Assembly: GCA_029246705.1 (NCBI GenBank)
Contig: JAQWMQ010000019.1
Location: forward strand, 59,709 to 123,708
Origin: Phycisphaerales bacterium
GTDB taxonomy: Bacteria > Planctomycetota > Phycisphaerae > Phycisphaerales > SM1A02
Direction of reading: 5' to 3'
DNA length: 64,000 nt
Shown here: one piece after another, positions 50,696-59,923 of the stretch
Position numbering within the stretch: the first letter of the stretch is position 1
How the letters are laid out: each line of letters starts with the position of its first letter
The notes under the pieces: model-generated
Database searches by the model: none
Told to the model about the DNA's origin: nothing
Seen by the model: only the letters and a program-made list of their open reading frames with translations
Translations under genes and position numbers: made by a program

Positions 50696-50751
50696 TGACC
50701 CGGGTCCTCGGTGATCCGTCCGGGCGTTCGACGTGAAACCCGGGGGCCTCA

Positions 50752-50757
50752 ATTCTA
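50752..50757 (-). promoter_or_regulatory. Candidate -10 of the transporter gene
   Basis: TAGAAT on the minus strand, about 50 bases before the ATG at 50695. No -35 match. Between it and the kinase stop lies the GC-rich repeated palindrome GCCCGGGC GCCCGGGC (50786-50801). Weak. Confidence 0.3.
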
Positions 50758-50804
50758 ACTGAGACCGGCGCCCGTGGTCCGGAGAGCCCGGGCGCCCGGG
50801 CGAT

Positions 50805-53800
50805 TCAGTTCCAGGCGGTGTCCCTAATTCGGATCAAGGCGATCTCGGCGTTCCGGACCCCGATCCTCAGCTCCCGCCCGTCTTCGCTGAACGCGGCCCC
50901 ATCGAAGAGCACCTGCTGGAATTCCGGCTGGCCTGACTTGAGGGTGTTCGAGACCTCGGGGCTCAATCCACTCTCGCTTCCCAGCAACCGCACCAACCCG
51001 GTCCAGTCGAAACTGCACACCAGCATCCGCCCCGGTACGTCGACAAGATGAATGCTCGTCTCGAGAGCGACCGAGACGAGGTCACCATCCGGTGAGAAAC
51101 TGAGGGTCGGACCAGTCCAATATTGATCAGGACGCAAGTCCATCATGAACGAACCAGGCAGCTTGATGCTTTGCACGACATGCTCGAGCAGATGTTTTAC
51201 CGTATCAAGACCGCGGTTCGGATACACCACCAGGGTCGCAGGCTCCATGCCGTCATCACCGGTGGCCACGAGGGCTGCGAGGTGGGATCCATCGGCGGAC
51301 AAGCAGATCCTCTGAGGAATGGTCGGCAACTCGTAGGAGTCCACCAGCTCACCCGTGCTTCGGTCACAGATGAACACCGCGCCCGAATAGAGGGGGGCAC
51401 TTCCTTGCGCCATAGCCTCCAGGTCAGGGGGAAGGTCAAGGATCCTGAAGCCGACTGCGACGAATCGACCATCAGCCGATACCGCAGAGTCGTGAATCAT
51501 GTGGAAGTAGCTGTTGGCGATGGCACTCTTGACCGAGCGCAGTGGCGTCGAGGACAGCAGTGAGCCATCAAGCGCACTCCACGTGCACACGTATGGAACT
51601 CTTTCATCCGCAGAGTCCTTCGCGACCTTGATCATTCCCACACGGACGTAGACGGGCGTGCCTTCGACCTCTGCCCAGCAGTGAGAGCGTTCACCAGCCG
51701 AGACGTAGTGCTTATAGGTACCCCAATGCTCGAGCACCCGGCGATCATCGGTCAAAAGGTCGGTGACTTCCGCCTGTCGACGATCGATTCCAGAACCGGG
51801 TTGTTCTTCGATGGTGCGCACGGTCACGACGAACCGCCCATCAGGTGAGATCGAACGAATCTTGTTGATGTCCACGGATTCCAACACACCCGAAGGGGCG
51901 AACAAGCGCCGGGTGATCTTCGGAGGCGGCGGGCCGGACTGCTGGACTTCGGATGCACGCCGCTTGGCAAAGGTCATGGGACGACGTTCGAGCGGGATCT
52001 CATCCATCAGCACCAGGGGATCTCTGGTGTTGCGTGTGACGATGAGTGAAGGCACCCAGCTGCGAGAACCGGGAATGAGCGTGGCAACGGCGGAACGAAG
52101 GCGGAGCCGTCTCATCTTCTTGGGTGTCCAGAGGAGCAATTCCTCCGCTTTCTTGCTTGCGGGTGGCCAGATCGGCGTGGCGCCCGCGCGCCCGATGGAC
52201 ATGCGACCGCAGATCAGGCGACGGTCGAGGTTGATGTCGATCAGCTCACTGCCGTTCCTGACCATGAGGTTCGTGTCACGTACGCTCGTGAACACCTTGT
52301 GCGCGGAAACGTCAATAGCATTCATCAACCATGAGGTCTTGCTCTCCTGAATCATGCCCAGGTCCATGGCCGGCCCCGGGAGAAGCTTCCACATGGGGGG
52401 GGTGCCGGCCGATTCAGGTGGGTCCGTGAGTTCGATCGAGCCAAGCTGGTTCGCCGTGTCGAGCATCACCAGTCGCTTCTCGCCCTGGAAGGCGAGGGAC
52501 TCGATCAGTCGAGTGCCGTGTCCGGGACCGGCGATGGCCGCGAGGACCTCCGGACTGTCGCGCCAGGGCATCCAGAGTGCCGACTGTTCGTTGGTGACGA
52601 CGTTCAGGAAAGCTTCGCCCGTTTCTCGCGGGTTCGGCACTTTCAGGACACACAGTTTGTTCTGATCCCAGGTGCTTCCCCTGAAGACCACCGCGACGGA
52701 ACGACCTTCCAAGGACATCGACATGATCGGGCGGCTGAAGAAACTCCCACCGATCAGAGCACGGGAGATCTGGTTTTCCTGCCAGGGATTCCGTTCGTCG
52801 ACGGCATGAACCGTCAGGAGTTCTGGACAGACCAGCGCCACGCGCGAGCCGGAGGCATCACAGGTCCAGTTCATCGAGGCGAGAACGGTGCCGAGCTGTC
52901 TGCCGAATTCCATCGTCGCCAGCGACTCGGGCAGTTCGAGCGGGATGACCGAGAGCAGATCTCCGGTGCGGGCCGAGAAGACCCGGGTGTTCCAGTCGAG
53001 TTCAGGAGTTTCCGGTGGATGAAGTCCCAGGGCGGGGCTCTTCAACAGGTTGATGACGGCAGGCGAGACGATCAGACGATTGCCGTCTGGTGTGAACGCC
53101 GCGACCTCCATGTCACTGTTCAGCGCTTGCAGGGCACGGGTGAAGATCCTGCGGTAGGTGAAACCCTCGATCGATTCATAACTCGGCAAGGTGACGAGAT
53201 GACTGACAAGAGCGTCCTCGATGCCCGAATCGAGTCGGACCAGATCCAGGTGGACCAGTCCCGAACCGGCTTCGACATTGAGGACCAGGGCCCGTGTGCC
53301 GTCCTGAGAGACATCGAGGAGTTCACCGGGACCGATGATTTCGGCGAGAGTCGGGGGCGACGTATCGTGGACGTTCTCGACAAAACGGGGCAGCGCGGCC
53401 TGGAACATTCTCATCAGCCAGTTGCCACCCGGCTCGGTGACTTCGGAACGGGCCTGCAGTTGATCGTTCACGGAAAGGGATGCGACCTGGGCGAGGTTGA
53501 ACGCATCGGCTCTTCGCTTGATCCGGGTATTCGCAAGGGTCAATTGCGCGACGCTCGTTTCAAGACCCTGGTTCGCGGCCGACTCGCGGGCACGGCCCAG
53601 CTCGAGTTCCGTGTTCTTGTTCGAGATCACGAACAGGCTGATGCCGAGGATCACCGCGATCAGCGACAATCCGGCGAAGACCGAAAGCAACGACACCGCG
53701 GCGACACGGTGGCGACGGACGTAGCGCTTCAGGCGGTAGATCCGGGCGGGCGGGCCCGCCTCGACCCCGTCGCCCCGCACGTAGCGGGCGACGTCCTCCT

Positions 53801-54893
53801 CGAGTTCGTTCGCACTCGAATAGCGATGATCGCGTTCCTTGGCCATCGCACGCTGGACGATCCAGTCGAGTTCGCCCCGGACCAAGCGGCCCAGGCGCTC
53901 GAAGGCATGCTGATGCTCCTCCATGCCGACCGCGTCTCGACTCTGGGAGAGCCGGACACTGGGCGGAGGCGGTTCCTCCTCGATGATGATCCGGCGCATC
54001 TCGTCGAAACCGGCGGAACGAAGCGACTTCGGGTCGAAGGGTGGTGAGCCCGCGAGCAGTTCGTAGAGCATCACGCCGAGTGCGTACACGTCACTGCGCG
54101 TGTCGACGTCGATCAGGGAAAGGTCCGCCTGCTCGGGGGACATGTATTCGGGTGTCCCCACGAACTGCCGGAATTCGGTGAAGAGCGTCTTGTCGGTCAG
54201 CGGTCGTTCGAGGGCCTTCGCGATACCGAAGTCGATGACCTTCGGAACCGGCTTGCCATCCGCCTCGCCGACCAGGACGTTGTTCGGCTTGATGTCGCGA
54301 TGGATGATGCCCTTCTGGTGGGCATGCTGGACGCCCGCGCAGACCTGCCGGAAGAGCTCCAGCCGGGCGGCGAGGTCGAGCTTCTTCGCGGAGCAGTACT
54401 CGATGATCGGCAGGCCCTTGACCAGTTCCATCACGAAGTAGGGACGACCGTCCTCGGTCTGGCCGCCGTCGTAGATCCGGGCGATGTTCGAATGCTCCAT
54501 CAGCGCGAGCGCCTGGCGCTCCGCGTCGAAGCGGGCGAGGACCTGCGCGCTGTCCATGCCGGGCTTGATGATCTTGATCGCGACCCGACGCCGGACCGGC
54601 TCGGTCTGCTCGGCCATCCAGACCTCGCCGAAGCCCCCTTCCCCGATCTTCTGCAGCAGCCGGAAACGACCGAACTCGGTCCCGGTGAGATCCGCACCGC
54701 CGTGCACGGTCTCACGGGTGCCGCCGAGGTTGGTCGCATCGGCGTCGTACGCCAGGAGCAGTCGCTCGACCCGTTCCTTGAGGTCCTGATCGTCGACACA
54801 GGCCGTCTCGATGAAGGCTCGTCGATCTTCGCCGGTCATCTCGATCGCCTCGACGAAGATGTCCCGGGCTCGTCCCTGTTCATTCTCAGTCAT
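50805..54893 (-). CDS. Ser/Thr protein kinase with C-terminal propeller-like sensor (copy 1)
   Basis: 1362 residues from ATG 54893, after an AAGGAA site. An N-terminal helical region (1-70) precedes a complete PknB-type kinase: P-loop GEGGFGEV (84-91), Lys107, HRD (198-200), DFG (221-223), GTPEYMSPEQ (246-255). A membrane helix lies at about 397-422 and a coiled coil follows. The remaining 900 residues are beta-propeller-like repeats (FSPDGDLVSVAL, VSADGRFVAVGF), presumably extracytoplasmic and signal-sensing. Target unknown. First of three paralogs; a hairpin lies in the 198-base gap upstream. Confidence 0.92.
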   Translation of the reverse strand: MTENEQGRARDIFVEAIEMTGEDRRAFIETACVDDQDLKERVERLLLAYDADATNLGGTRETVHGGADLTGTEFGRFRLLQKIGEGGFGEVWMAEQTEPVRRRVAIKIIKPGMDSAQVLARFDAERQALALMEHSNIARIYDGGQTEDGRPYFVMELVKGLPIIEYCSAKKLDLAARLELFRQVCAGVQHAHQKGIIHRDIKPNNVLVGEADGKPVPKVIDFGIAKALERPLTDKTLFTEFRQFVGTPEYMSPEQADLSLIDVDTRSDVYALGVMLYELLAGSPPFDPKSLRSAGFDEMRRIIIEEEPPPPSVRLSQSRDAVGMEEHQHAFERLGRLVRGELDWIVQRAMAKERDHRYSSANELEEDVARYVRGDGVEAGPPARIYRLKRYVRRHRVAAVSLLSVFAGLSLIAVILGISLFVISNKNTELELGRARESAANQGLETSVAQLTLANTRIKRRADAFNLAQVASLSVNDQLQARSEVTEPGGNWLMRMFQAALPRFVENVHDTSPPTLAEIIGPGELLDVSQDGTRALVLNVEAGSGLVHLDLVRLDSGIEDALVSHLVTLPSYESIEGFTYRRIFTRALQALNSDMEVAAFTPDGNRLIVSPAVINLLKSPALGLHPPETPELDWNTRVFSARTGDLLSVIPLELPESLATMEFGRQLGTVLASMNWTCDASGSRVALVCPELLTVHAVDERNPWQENQISRALIGGSFFSRPIMSMSLEGRSVAVVFRGSTWDQNKLCVLKVPNPRETGEAFLNVVTNEQSALWMPWRDSPEVLAAIAGPGHGTRLIESLAFQGEKRLVMLDTANQLGSIELTDPPESAGTPPMWKLLPGPAMDLGMIQESKTSWLMNAIDVSAHKVFTSVRDTNLMVRNGSELIDINLDRRLICGRMSIGRAGATPIWPPASKKAEELLLWTPKKMRRLRLRSAVATLIPGSRSWVPSLIVTRNTRDPLVLMDEIPLERRPMTFAKRRASEVQQSGPPPPKITRRLFAPSGVLESVDINKIRSISPDGRFVVTVRTIEEQPGSGIDRRQAEVTDLLTDDRRVLEHWGTYKHYVSAGERSHCWAEVEGTPVYVRVGMIKVAKDSADERVPYVCTWSALDGSLLSSTPLRSVKSAIANSYFHMIHDSAVSADGRFVAVGFRILDLPPDLEAMAQGSAPLYSGAVFICDRSTGELVDSYELPTIPQRICLSADGSHLAALVATGDDGMEPATLVVYPNRGLDTVKHLLEHVVQSIKLPGSFMMDLRPDQYWTGPTLSFSPDGDLVSVALETSIHLVDVPGRMLVCSFDWTGLVRLLGSESGLSPEVSNTLKSGQPEFQQVLFDGAAFSEDGRELRIGVRNAEIALIRIRDTAWN

Positions 54894-55034
54894 CGGTCAC
54901 TGTTCCTTGGAGTGAGCCTGTTGTCGGGTGAACGATGAAGATCCATGCGCAGACGTGCACGTGCGAGTGACAGCTCAAGGGGTCCGGGACACGTCAGGTG
55001 GGGTCGGGAAGGCCCCGTGACCCGGTAAATGTAC

Positions 55035-55062
55035 GCGGAGACCTCAAAAAGAGGTGATCCGC
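55035..55062. terminator. Candidate intercistronic hairpin between kinase genes
   Basis: GCGGA/TCCGC and ACCTC/GAGGT pair around a five-base A/T loop, interrupted by a small internal loop. It lies 30 bases after the stop of kinase copy 2 on the minus strand, without a following T-run. Possible attenuator or processing site. Confidence 0.3.
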
Positions 55063-55091
55063 CTTCAAGTTATCCGACTGCTCTTCGGAGT

Positions 55092-58000
55092 TCACTCCGC
55101 CCCTTCGGATCGATGATCGAAGATGCGGAACATCGCGACCTCATGAGCCCCATGCCCGGCGTTGATCCGCAGCTCGCTGCCATCAGGACTGAATGCCGCC
55201 CCTGCGAAGAAGGTCTTGTTCGGGTCATCAGCTTCGTTCTCGGGGTTCGGGAAGATTCCGGTACCGTCCGAATCGACCGAAGGCGCCAGCATCTGCATGA
55301 GTCGCGGCCAGTCGATCCGCATCACGTGACTCGCGGACGCGACTGCGAAGAGATCGATCGACTGCCTCAGGGCACAAGTCAACAACGAGCCATCGGGAGA
55401 GAAGGAGAGGATCTGTCGTTGGTTGCGTCCCATGTCGATGTACAACCCCTGCCCATCCAGGGAGATCCCGGGCAGCCCCATCGTCTGGATGACGCCGGAA
55501 CTCCCTTGAACGTCAGGATTCGGAAACAAGGTGATGGTTGTTGCCATGCCCCCGGCAAGGACATCCGATGCCAGGATCGTGGCAACGGTCGATCCATCAG
55601 GTGAGAACGCAAGACGGCCTGCAGCACCCTTGAGGACATGTTCCTCGATGATCCGCCCGGTCGCGCGCTCCACGATCATGACGACCGAAAAGACCCGCAT
55701 CGAAGTACCGGTGGCGATGCGTTGGATGCGCTCGAGTTCCTCCCTGAAGTTTCGTCGGTCGATCACCATGCCTGAAAGTGCATAGTACGTGCCGTCAGGC
55801 GAAACAGCGCCCTGCATGAAGTTGGCCCAGGGCGCTTCCATCGAGGAAGGAAGAACCACATCCATTTCGGCAAGGAGGTCACCATCAAGGAAACCGGACA
55901 GGTTCGACTCGTCGATCAAGTCACCATTCCGCGCATCCCAGGTAGCGATGAAGTACCCCCCGTTCGAACTCGTCTTCATGCCACTTGCGACCAGGAGAGT
56001 CCTCCCATCAATCTCGGTCCAGCAGTGGTCCGAAGGGTGACCAAACGAGTATGTGCTGTAGCCACCGGGCACCTGAAGCCCCTCCACCGGGTAACGCTCG
56101 CCTCTTCGGCTGTCGAGGATCTCCATGCCGTGGTCGTAGCTGCCGTCCCTGGATTCGAACAACAGGAGGAACCGACCATCGGGAGACACCGAAACCACAT
56201 CCAGTTCATCCAACGCGTGGTCACCGAAAGGCGTCTTGAAGCTCATGAGTTCCGCATCCGCCTCGCGTGCCTTCATCCTGCTGCTGTATGAGTCGTAATC
56301 CAATGCACCCACCACCGGTGACGGCGCCCAACCTGCCGATCCATAGGTTCCACCGGGGACCGCGCGCGCAACGGATGCGCCAAGATGCATGCGATCAAAT
56401 TGCGATTGTGTCCAGACGTTGATTGCTCCGGAATTCAGGGCGTCCGGTGCTTCGGCGATCGAAATGGAACCGAGTCCCAGATCGAAACGGGCGCACACCA
56501 TCGACTGTTCGACATTGACCAGCGTGAATTGCCGTCCATTCATGAGCGTGACCATGGATGACACCAACGGTTCCAGGAGCTTCCGATTGCGAACGCCTTG
56601 CGGAGGCCCGATGTTCAGCGAGGTCACATCTAAAGGATGCGTTTCCGACTCCAAGGGTATTCGCCACAACTTGTTGTTCGTATCGAGCCCGTACACGAGG
56701 GCGTCCTGCATGAATGCGAGCGACTGCACTTCTCCCCTTGCATCACCCGGCCATGGCCGGGTCGACAGCTGTCCCTCCCCGACAAACGAACCGCTTGAAG
56801 GAGGCATGGACACGATGTTCAACTTCTCGTCACCCGATTGACTGTCACCACCAATGGCGGCGAGATGGAGTCCGGAAGGTGACATCGCGAGGATCGGAAC
56901 CTTCGTGCTCTCCATCTCGAGAGCGATGATCTCGTCTCGATGTCCTCGATCGATGTCGTGGATCTCAAGCACCCCGTCACTCACTATGGCGAGACGCGTC
57001 CCGTCAGCACTGGAAGCCCAGTTGAAGCAATTGAACACTTTCGATACCTGCGCGAAGGGTGGAAGTGCTTCGATCGAGATGTCCCGTGGTGTGTCGATCG
57101 CACAAAGCAAGTCGCCTGTCTCGGCGAGGAAGACACGCGTGAACCAGTCCATCTGTTCCGAACCCAGGTCCCCAGTGTTTCCCGAAGTGAGGACACCCGC
57201 ACTGATCATTGCCATGTACGCAGGAAGAATGGGCGTAACGACCACGCGCGAACCATCCAGGCTGAAGCCGACGGAACCATAATAGTTCTGGTCCATGGAG
57301 CGAAGTTTCAGAAAAACAGACTCCAACTCATCGATCGATTTGATCGATGGATGCCTCGGCACCGAATAGAGGTCCGCGATGAACGCACGATCCGGCTCGA
57401 CATCCAGGCGTACGAGTTCGATGAAGAGGCGAGTGTCGTCAAGGCGCATGCAGACTGCTCGCGTCGCATCACGGGAGATCTCGAGTACCCACGAATCCTC
57501 GACGATCCGCTCAAGGAACGGAAGCTCCGGCGCACCGGCCGAGAACTCCTTGCTCGGAAGTGACGCACGCAACATTCGAGAAAGCCAGTTCACATCGTCC
57601 ACGGGGATACCCTCGAGTTCGACTACTGCCTGAAGCTGGCTGTCGATCGAAAGTTCCGATGCTCTCTGCAGCCGTCGAGCCACGATCTGCCGGTCCAACG
57701 CTGCACGAGCATCCTCGACATCCTCAAGGGCCGCCGTTCTCGAAACGAGGCTCGACTGCAACTTCGTGCTTGCATCATGTTCCCTTGCCTGGGCTTCAGC
57801 AAGCTTGTCGTAGTTCCCCGAGAGAACGACCAGACCGATCGCAAGGAGAATCGAAACCACCAGCAGTGCCGCCACGCCGGAGATCGCCGAGAAGACGGCC
57901 ACCCGGTTACGACGCACGAAGCGGCTCACACGGTAGAGGCAGCGCGGTGGGCTTGCCCGGACCGCTTCACCGCGTACGTAGCGCTCGAGATCCTCCTCCA

Positions 58001-59090
58001 GCTCGTTGGCACTGGGATAACGACGGTCACGTTCCTTCGCCATCGACCGCTGGACGATCCAGTCGAGCTCGCCGCGCACCAGCTTGCTCAACCGTGCGTC
58101 GTCCTCATCGAACATGTTGACCCCGGATCCGGTCCTGCTTTTCGAGAGCTTTACACTCGGTACGGGCGGCTCCTCCTCGCGGATGATCCGGCGCATCTCG
58201 TCGAATCCGGCGGAGCGAAGCTTGCCGGGATCGAAGGGCGGGGCCCCGACCAGGAGTTCGTAGAGCATCACGCCGAGTGCATACACGTCACTGCGCGTGT
58301 CGACGTCGATCAGGGAGAGGTCGGCCTGCTCGGGAGACATGTACTCCGGAGTCCCGACGAACTGCCGGAACTCGGTGAAGAGCGTCTTGTCGGTCAACGG
58401 ACGCTCGAGGGCCTTGGCGATGCCGAAGTCGATGACCTTGGGAACCGGCTTCCCGTCGAGCACCCCGACCAGCACGTTGCTCGGCTTGATGTCGCGATGG
58501 ATGACGCCCTTCTGGTGGGCGTGCTGGACACCGGAGCAGACCTGACGGATGAGAGCGATGCGCGCATCGAGATCGAGCTTGTTGCGCGCGCAGTACTCGG
58601 TGATCGGCAGGCCCTTGACCAGCTCCATGACGAAGAAGGGTCGGCCGTCCTCGGTCTCCCCGCCGTCGTAGATCCGGGCGATGTTCGGGTGTTCCATCAG
58701 TGCGAGCGCCTGGCGCTCCGCATCGAAGCGGGCGAGGACCTGCGCGCTGTCCATGCCGGGCTTGATGATCTTGATGGCGACGCGACGCCGGACCGATTCG
58801 GTCTGCTCGGCCATCCAGACCTCGCCGAAGCCACCTTCACCGATCTTCTGCAACATCCGGAAACGACCGAACTGCGTTCCCGCGAGATCCCTGCCGTCGG
58901 GAAGGGTGTCCCGGGTGTTTCCGAGGTTGGTCAGATCGGCATCATGGGCCTGGATGAGTCGGTCGACCCGTTCCTTGAGCTTCGAGTTTCCCGAACAGGC
59001 CGATTCGAGGAAGGCGACACGTTCATCACCTGCGAACTCGATCGCATCGGCGAAGATGTCGCGGGCTCGATTCTGTTCGTTCTCGGTCAT
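55092..59090 (-). CDS. Ser/Thr protein kinase with C-terminal propeller-like sensor (copy 2)
   Basis: 1332 residues from ATG 59090, nine bases after AAGGAA; the frame up to 59192 is leader. The same N-terminus (MTENEQNRARDIF) as copy 1 and a complete kinase at the same positions: GEGGFGEV 84-91, Lys107, HRD 198-200, DFG 221-223. A membrane helix lies near residue 405, followed by a coiled coil (EHDASTKLQSSLVSRTAALEDVEDARAAL). The large C-terminal region has FSPDGSTVATIL-type repeats but diverges strongly from copy 1. Ligand and targets unknown. The ECF sigma gene lies just upstream. Confidence 0.92.
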   Translation of the reverse strand: MTENEQNRARDIFADAIEFAGDERVAFLESACSGNSKLKERVDRLIQAHDADLTNLGNTRDTLPDGRDLAGTQFGRFRMLQKIGEGGFGEVWMAEQTESVRRRVAIKIIKPGMDSAQVLARFDAERQALALMEHPNIARIYDGGETEDGRPFFVMELVKGLPITEYCARNKLDLDARIALIRQVCSGVQHAHQKGVIHRDIKPSNVLVGVLDGKPVPKVIDFGIAKALERPLTDKTLFTEFRQFVGTPEYMSPEQADLSLIDVDTRSDVYALGVMLYELLVGAPPFDPGKLRSAGFDEMRRIIREEEPPVPSVKLSKSRTGSGVNMFDEDDARLSKLVRGELDWIVQRSMAKERDRRYPSANELEEDLERYVRGEAVRASPPRCLYRVSRFVRRNRVAVFSAISGVAALLVVSILLAIGLVVLSGNYDKLAEAQAREHDASTKLQSSLVSRTAALEDVEDARAALDRQIVARRLQRASELSIDSQLQAVVELEGIPVDDVNWLSRMLRASLPSKEFSAGAPELPFLERIVEDSWVLEISRDATRAVCMRLDDTRLFIELVRLDVEPDRAFIADLYSVPRHPSIKSIDELESVFLKLRSMDQNYYGSVGFSLDGSRVVVTPILPAYMAMISAGVLTSGNTGDLGSEQMDWFTRVFLAETGDLLCAIDTPRDISIEALPPFAQVSKVFNCFNWASSADGTRLAIVSDGVLEIHDIDRGHRDEIIALEMESTKVPILAMSPSGLHLAAIGGDSQSGDEKLNIVSMPPSSGSFVGEGQLSTRPWPGDARGEVQSLAFMQDALVYGLDTNNKLWRIPLESETHPLDVTSLNIGPPQGVRNRKLLEPLVSSMVTLMNGRQFTLVNVEQSMVCARFDLGLGSISIAEAPDALNSGAINVWTQSQFDRMHLGASVARAVPGGTYGSAGWAPSPVVGALDYDSYSSRMKAREADAELMSFKTPFGDHALDELDVVSVSPDGRFLLLFESRDGSYDHGMEILDSRRGERYPVEGLQVPGGYSTYSFGHPSDHCWTEIDGRTLLVASGMKTSSNGGYFIATWDARNGDLIDESNLSGFLDGDLLAEMDVVLPSSMEAPWANFMQGAVSPDGTYYALSGMVIDRRNFREELERIQRIATGTSMRVFSVVMIVERATGRIIEEHVLKGAAGRLAFSPDGSTVATILASDVLAGGMATTITLFPNPDVQGSSGVIQTMGLPGISLDGQGLYIDMGRNQRQILSFSPDGSLLTCALRQSIDLFAVASASHVMRIDWPRLMQMLAPSVDSDGTGIFPNPENEADDPNKTFFAGAAFSPDGSELRINAGHGAHEVAMFRIFDHRSEGAE

Positions 59091-59208
59091 AGGTGTCGGT
59101 TCCTTGAAGTGCCCACTGTCTGGCGGATGATGCAGGTCCGTGCGTGAGCGGTTCGGCTCGGGTGACAAGTGGAACGACACGAATGACATCATGCCGCAGG
59201 CTTCGGGT

Positions 59209-59802
59209 TCATGGACTTTCTACGGCTGCCTCGTCGTCCGCGCCCAGACCGAGCGAATCGATCAGGAAGGCGCGGGCGTAGGCCCAGTCGCGCTTGACGG
59301 TCCGGTCGGAGCACTCGAGGGCACGTGCGGTCTCCTTGGTCGAGAGTCCCGCCCAGAACCGCAGGCGAACCACTTCGGCGAGCCGTCCATCCTGTTCCTC
59401 GAGTGCCTCGATGAGACCATCGAGCTCGATCAGCTCATCGTCATGACCGTCCCGGGAGAGTTCGATGCCCTCGAGCGGCAGGCGCTTGAGGCCGCCCCCC
59501 CGCTTGCCCGCGTTTCGTGAACGGGCACGATCGATCAGGACCCGGCGCATCGCCTGGGCCGCGGCGCCGTAGAAGTAGGCGCGATTGCGCATCGCACCGT
59601 CGAGGTCGCCGGAGAGACGCATCCACGCCTCATGGACCAGGGCGGTCGCACCGATCGTCCCCTCGGGGTTCTTCTCCCAGGCCACCTGGGACTTCGCGAT
59701 GTGGTGAAGATCCCGGTAGACCGCCTCGATGAGGCGGTCCTTCGAACCATCATCACCGCGAGCGACATCCGCCAGCAAACGATCAACAACCGTGTCACTC
59801 AT
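59209..59802 (-). CDS. ECF RNA polymerase sigma factor (TIGR02999-type)
   Basis: 197 residues, with a GGAGG site upstream of ATG 59802. Region 2 (LIEAVYRDLHHIAKSQVAWE...ATALVHEAWMRL...RAYFYGAAAQAMRRVLIDRAR) and region 4 (LAEVVRLRFWAGLSTKETARALECSDRTVKRDWAYARAFL) are both intact. This planctomycete/acidobacterial ECF group is typically encoded next to Ser/Thr kinases, which may control it by phosphorylation. No anti-sigma gene is adjacent. It sits between kinase copies 2 and 3. Confidence 0.95.
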   Translation of the reverse strand: MSDTVVDRLLADVARGDDGSKDRLIEAVYRDLHHIAKSQVAWEKNPEGTIGATALVHEAWMRLSGDLDGAMRNRAYFYGAAAQAMRRVLIDRARSRNAGKRGGGLKRLPLEGIELSRDGHDDELIELDGLIEALEEQDGRLAEVVRLRFWAGLSTKETARALECSDRTVKRDWAYARAFLIDSLGLGADDEAAVESP

Positions 59803-59923
59803 GGGGCCTCCAGGTGCGTGGTGTCCTCGAAAACACCATGCGAATTGCGATCAGGAAGGGGACACGGATGAGATGCGCCGAACGAAGACTTCAATACGTC
59901 TGCTTGCATGAGAGAAATCCTCA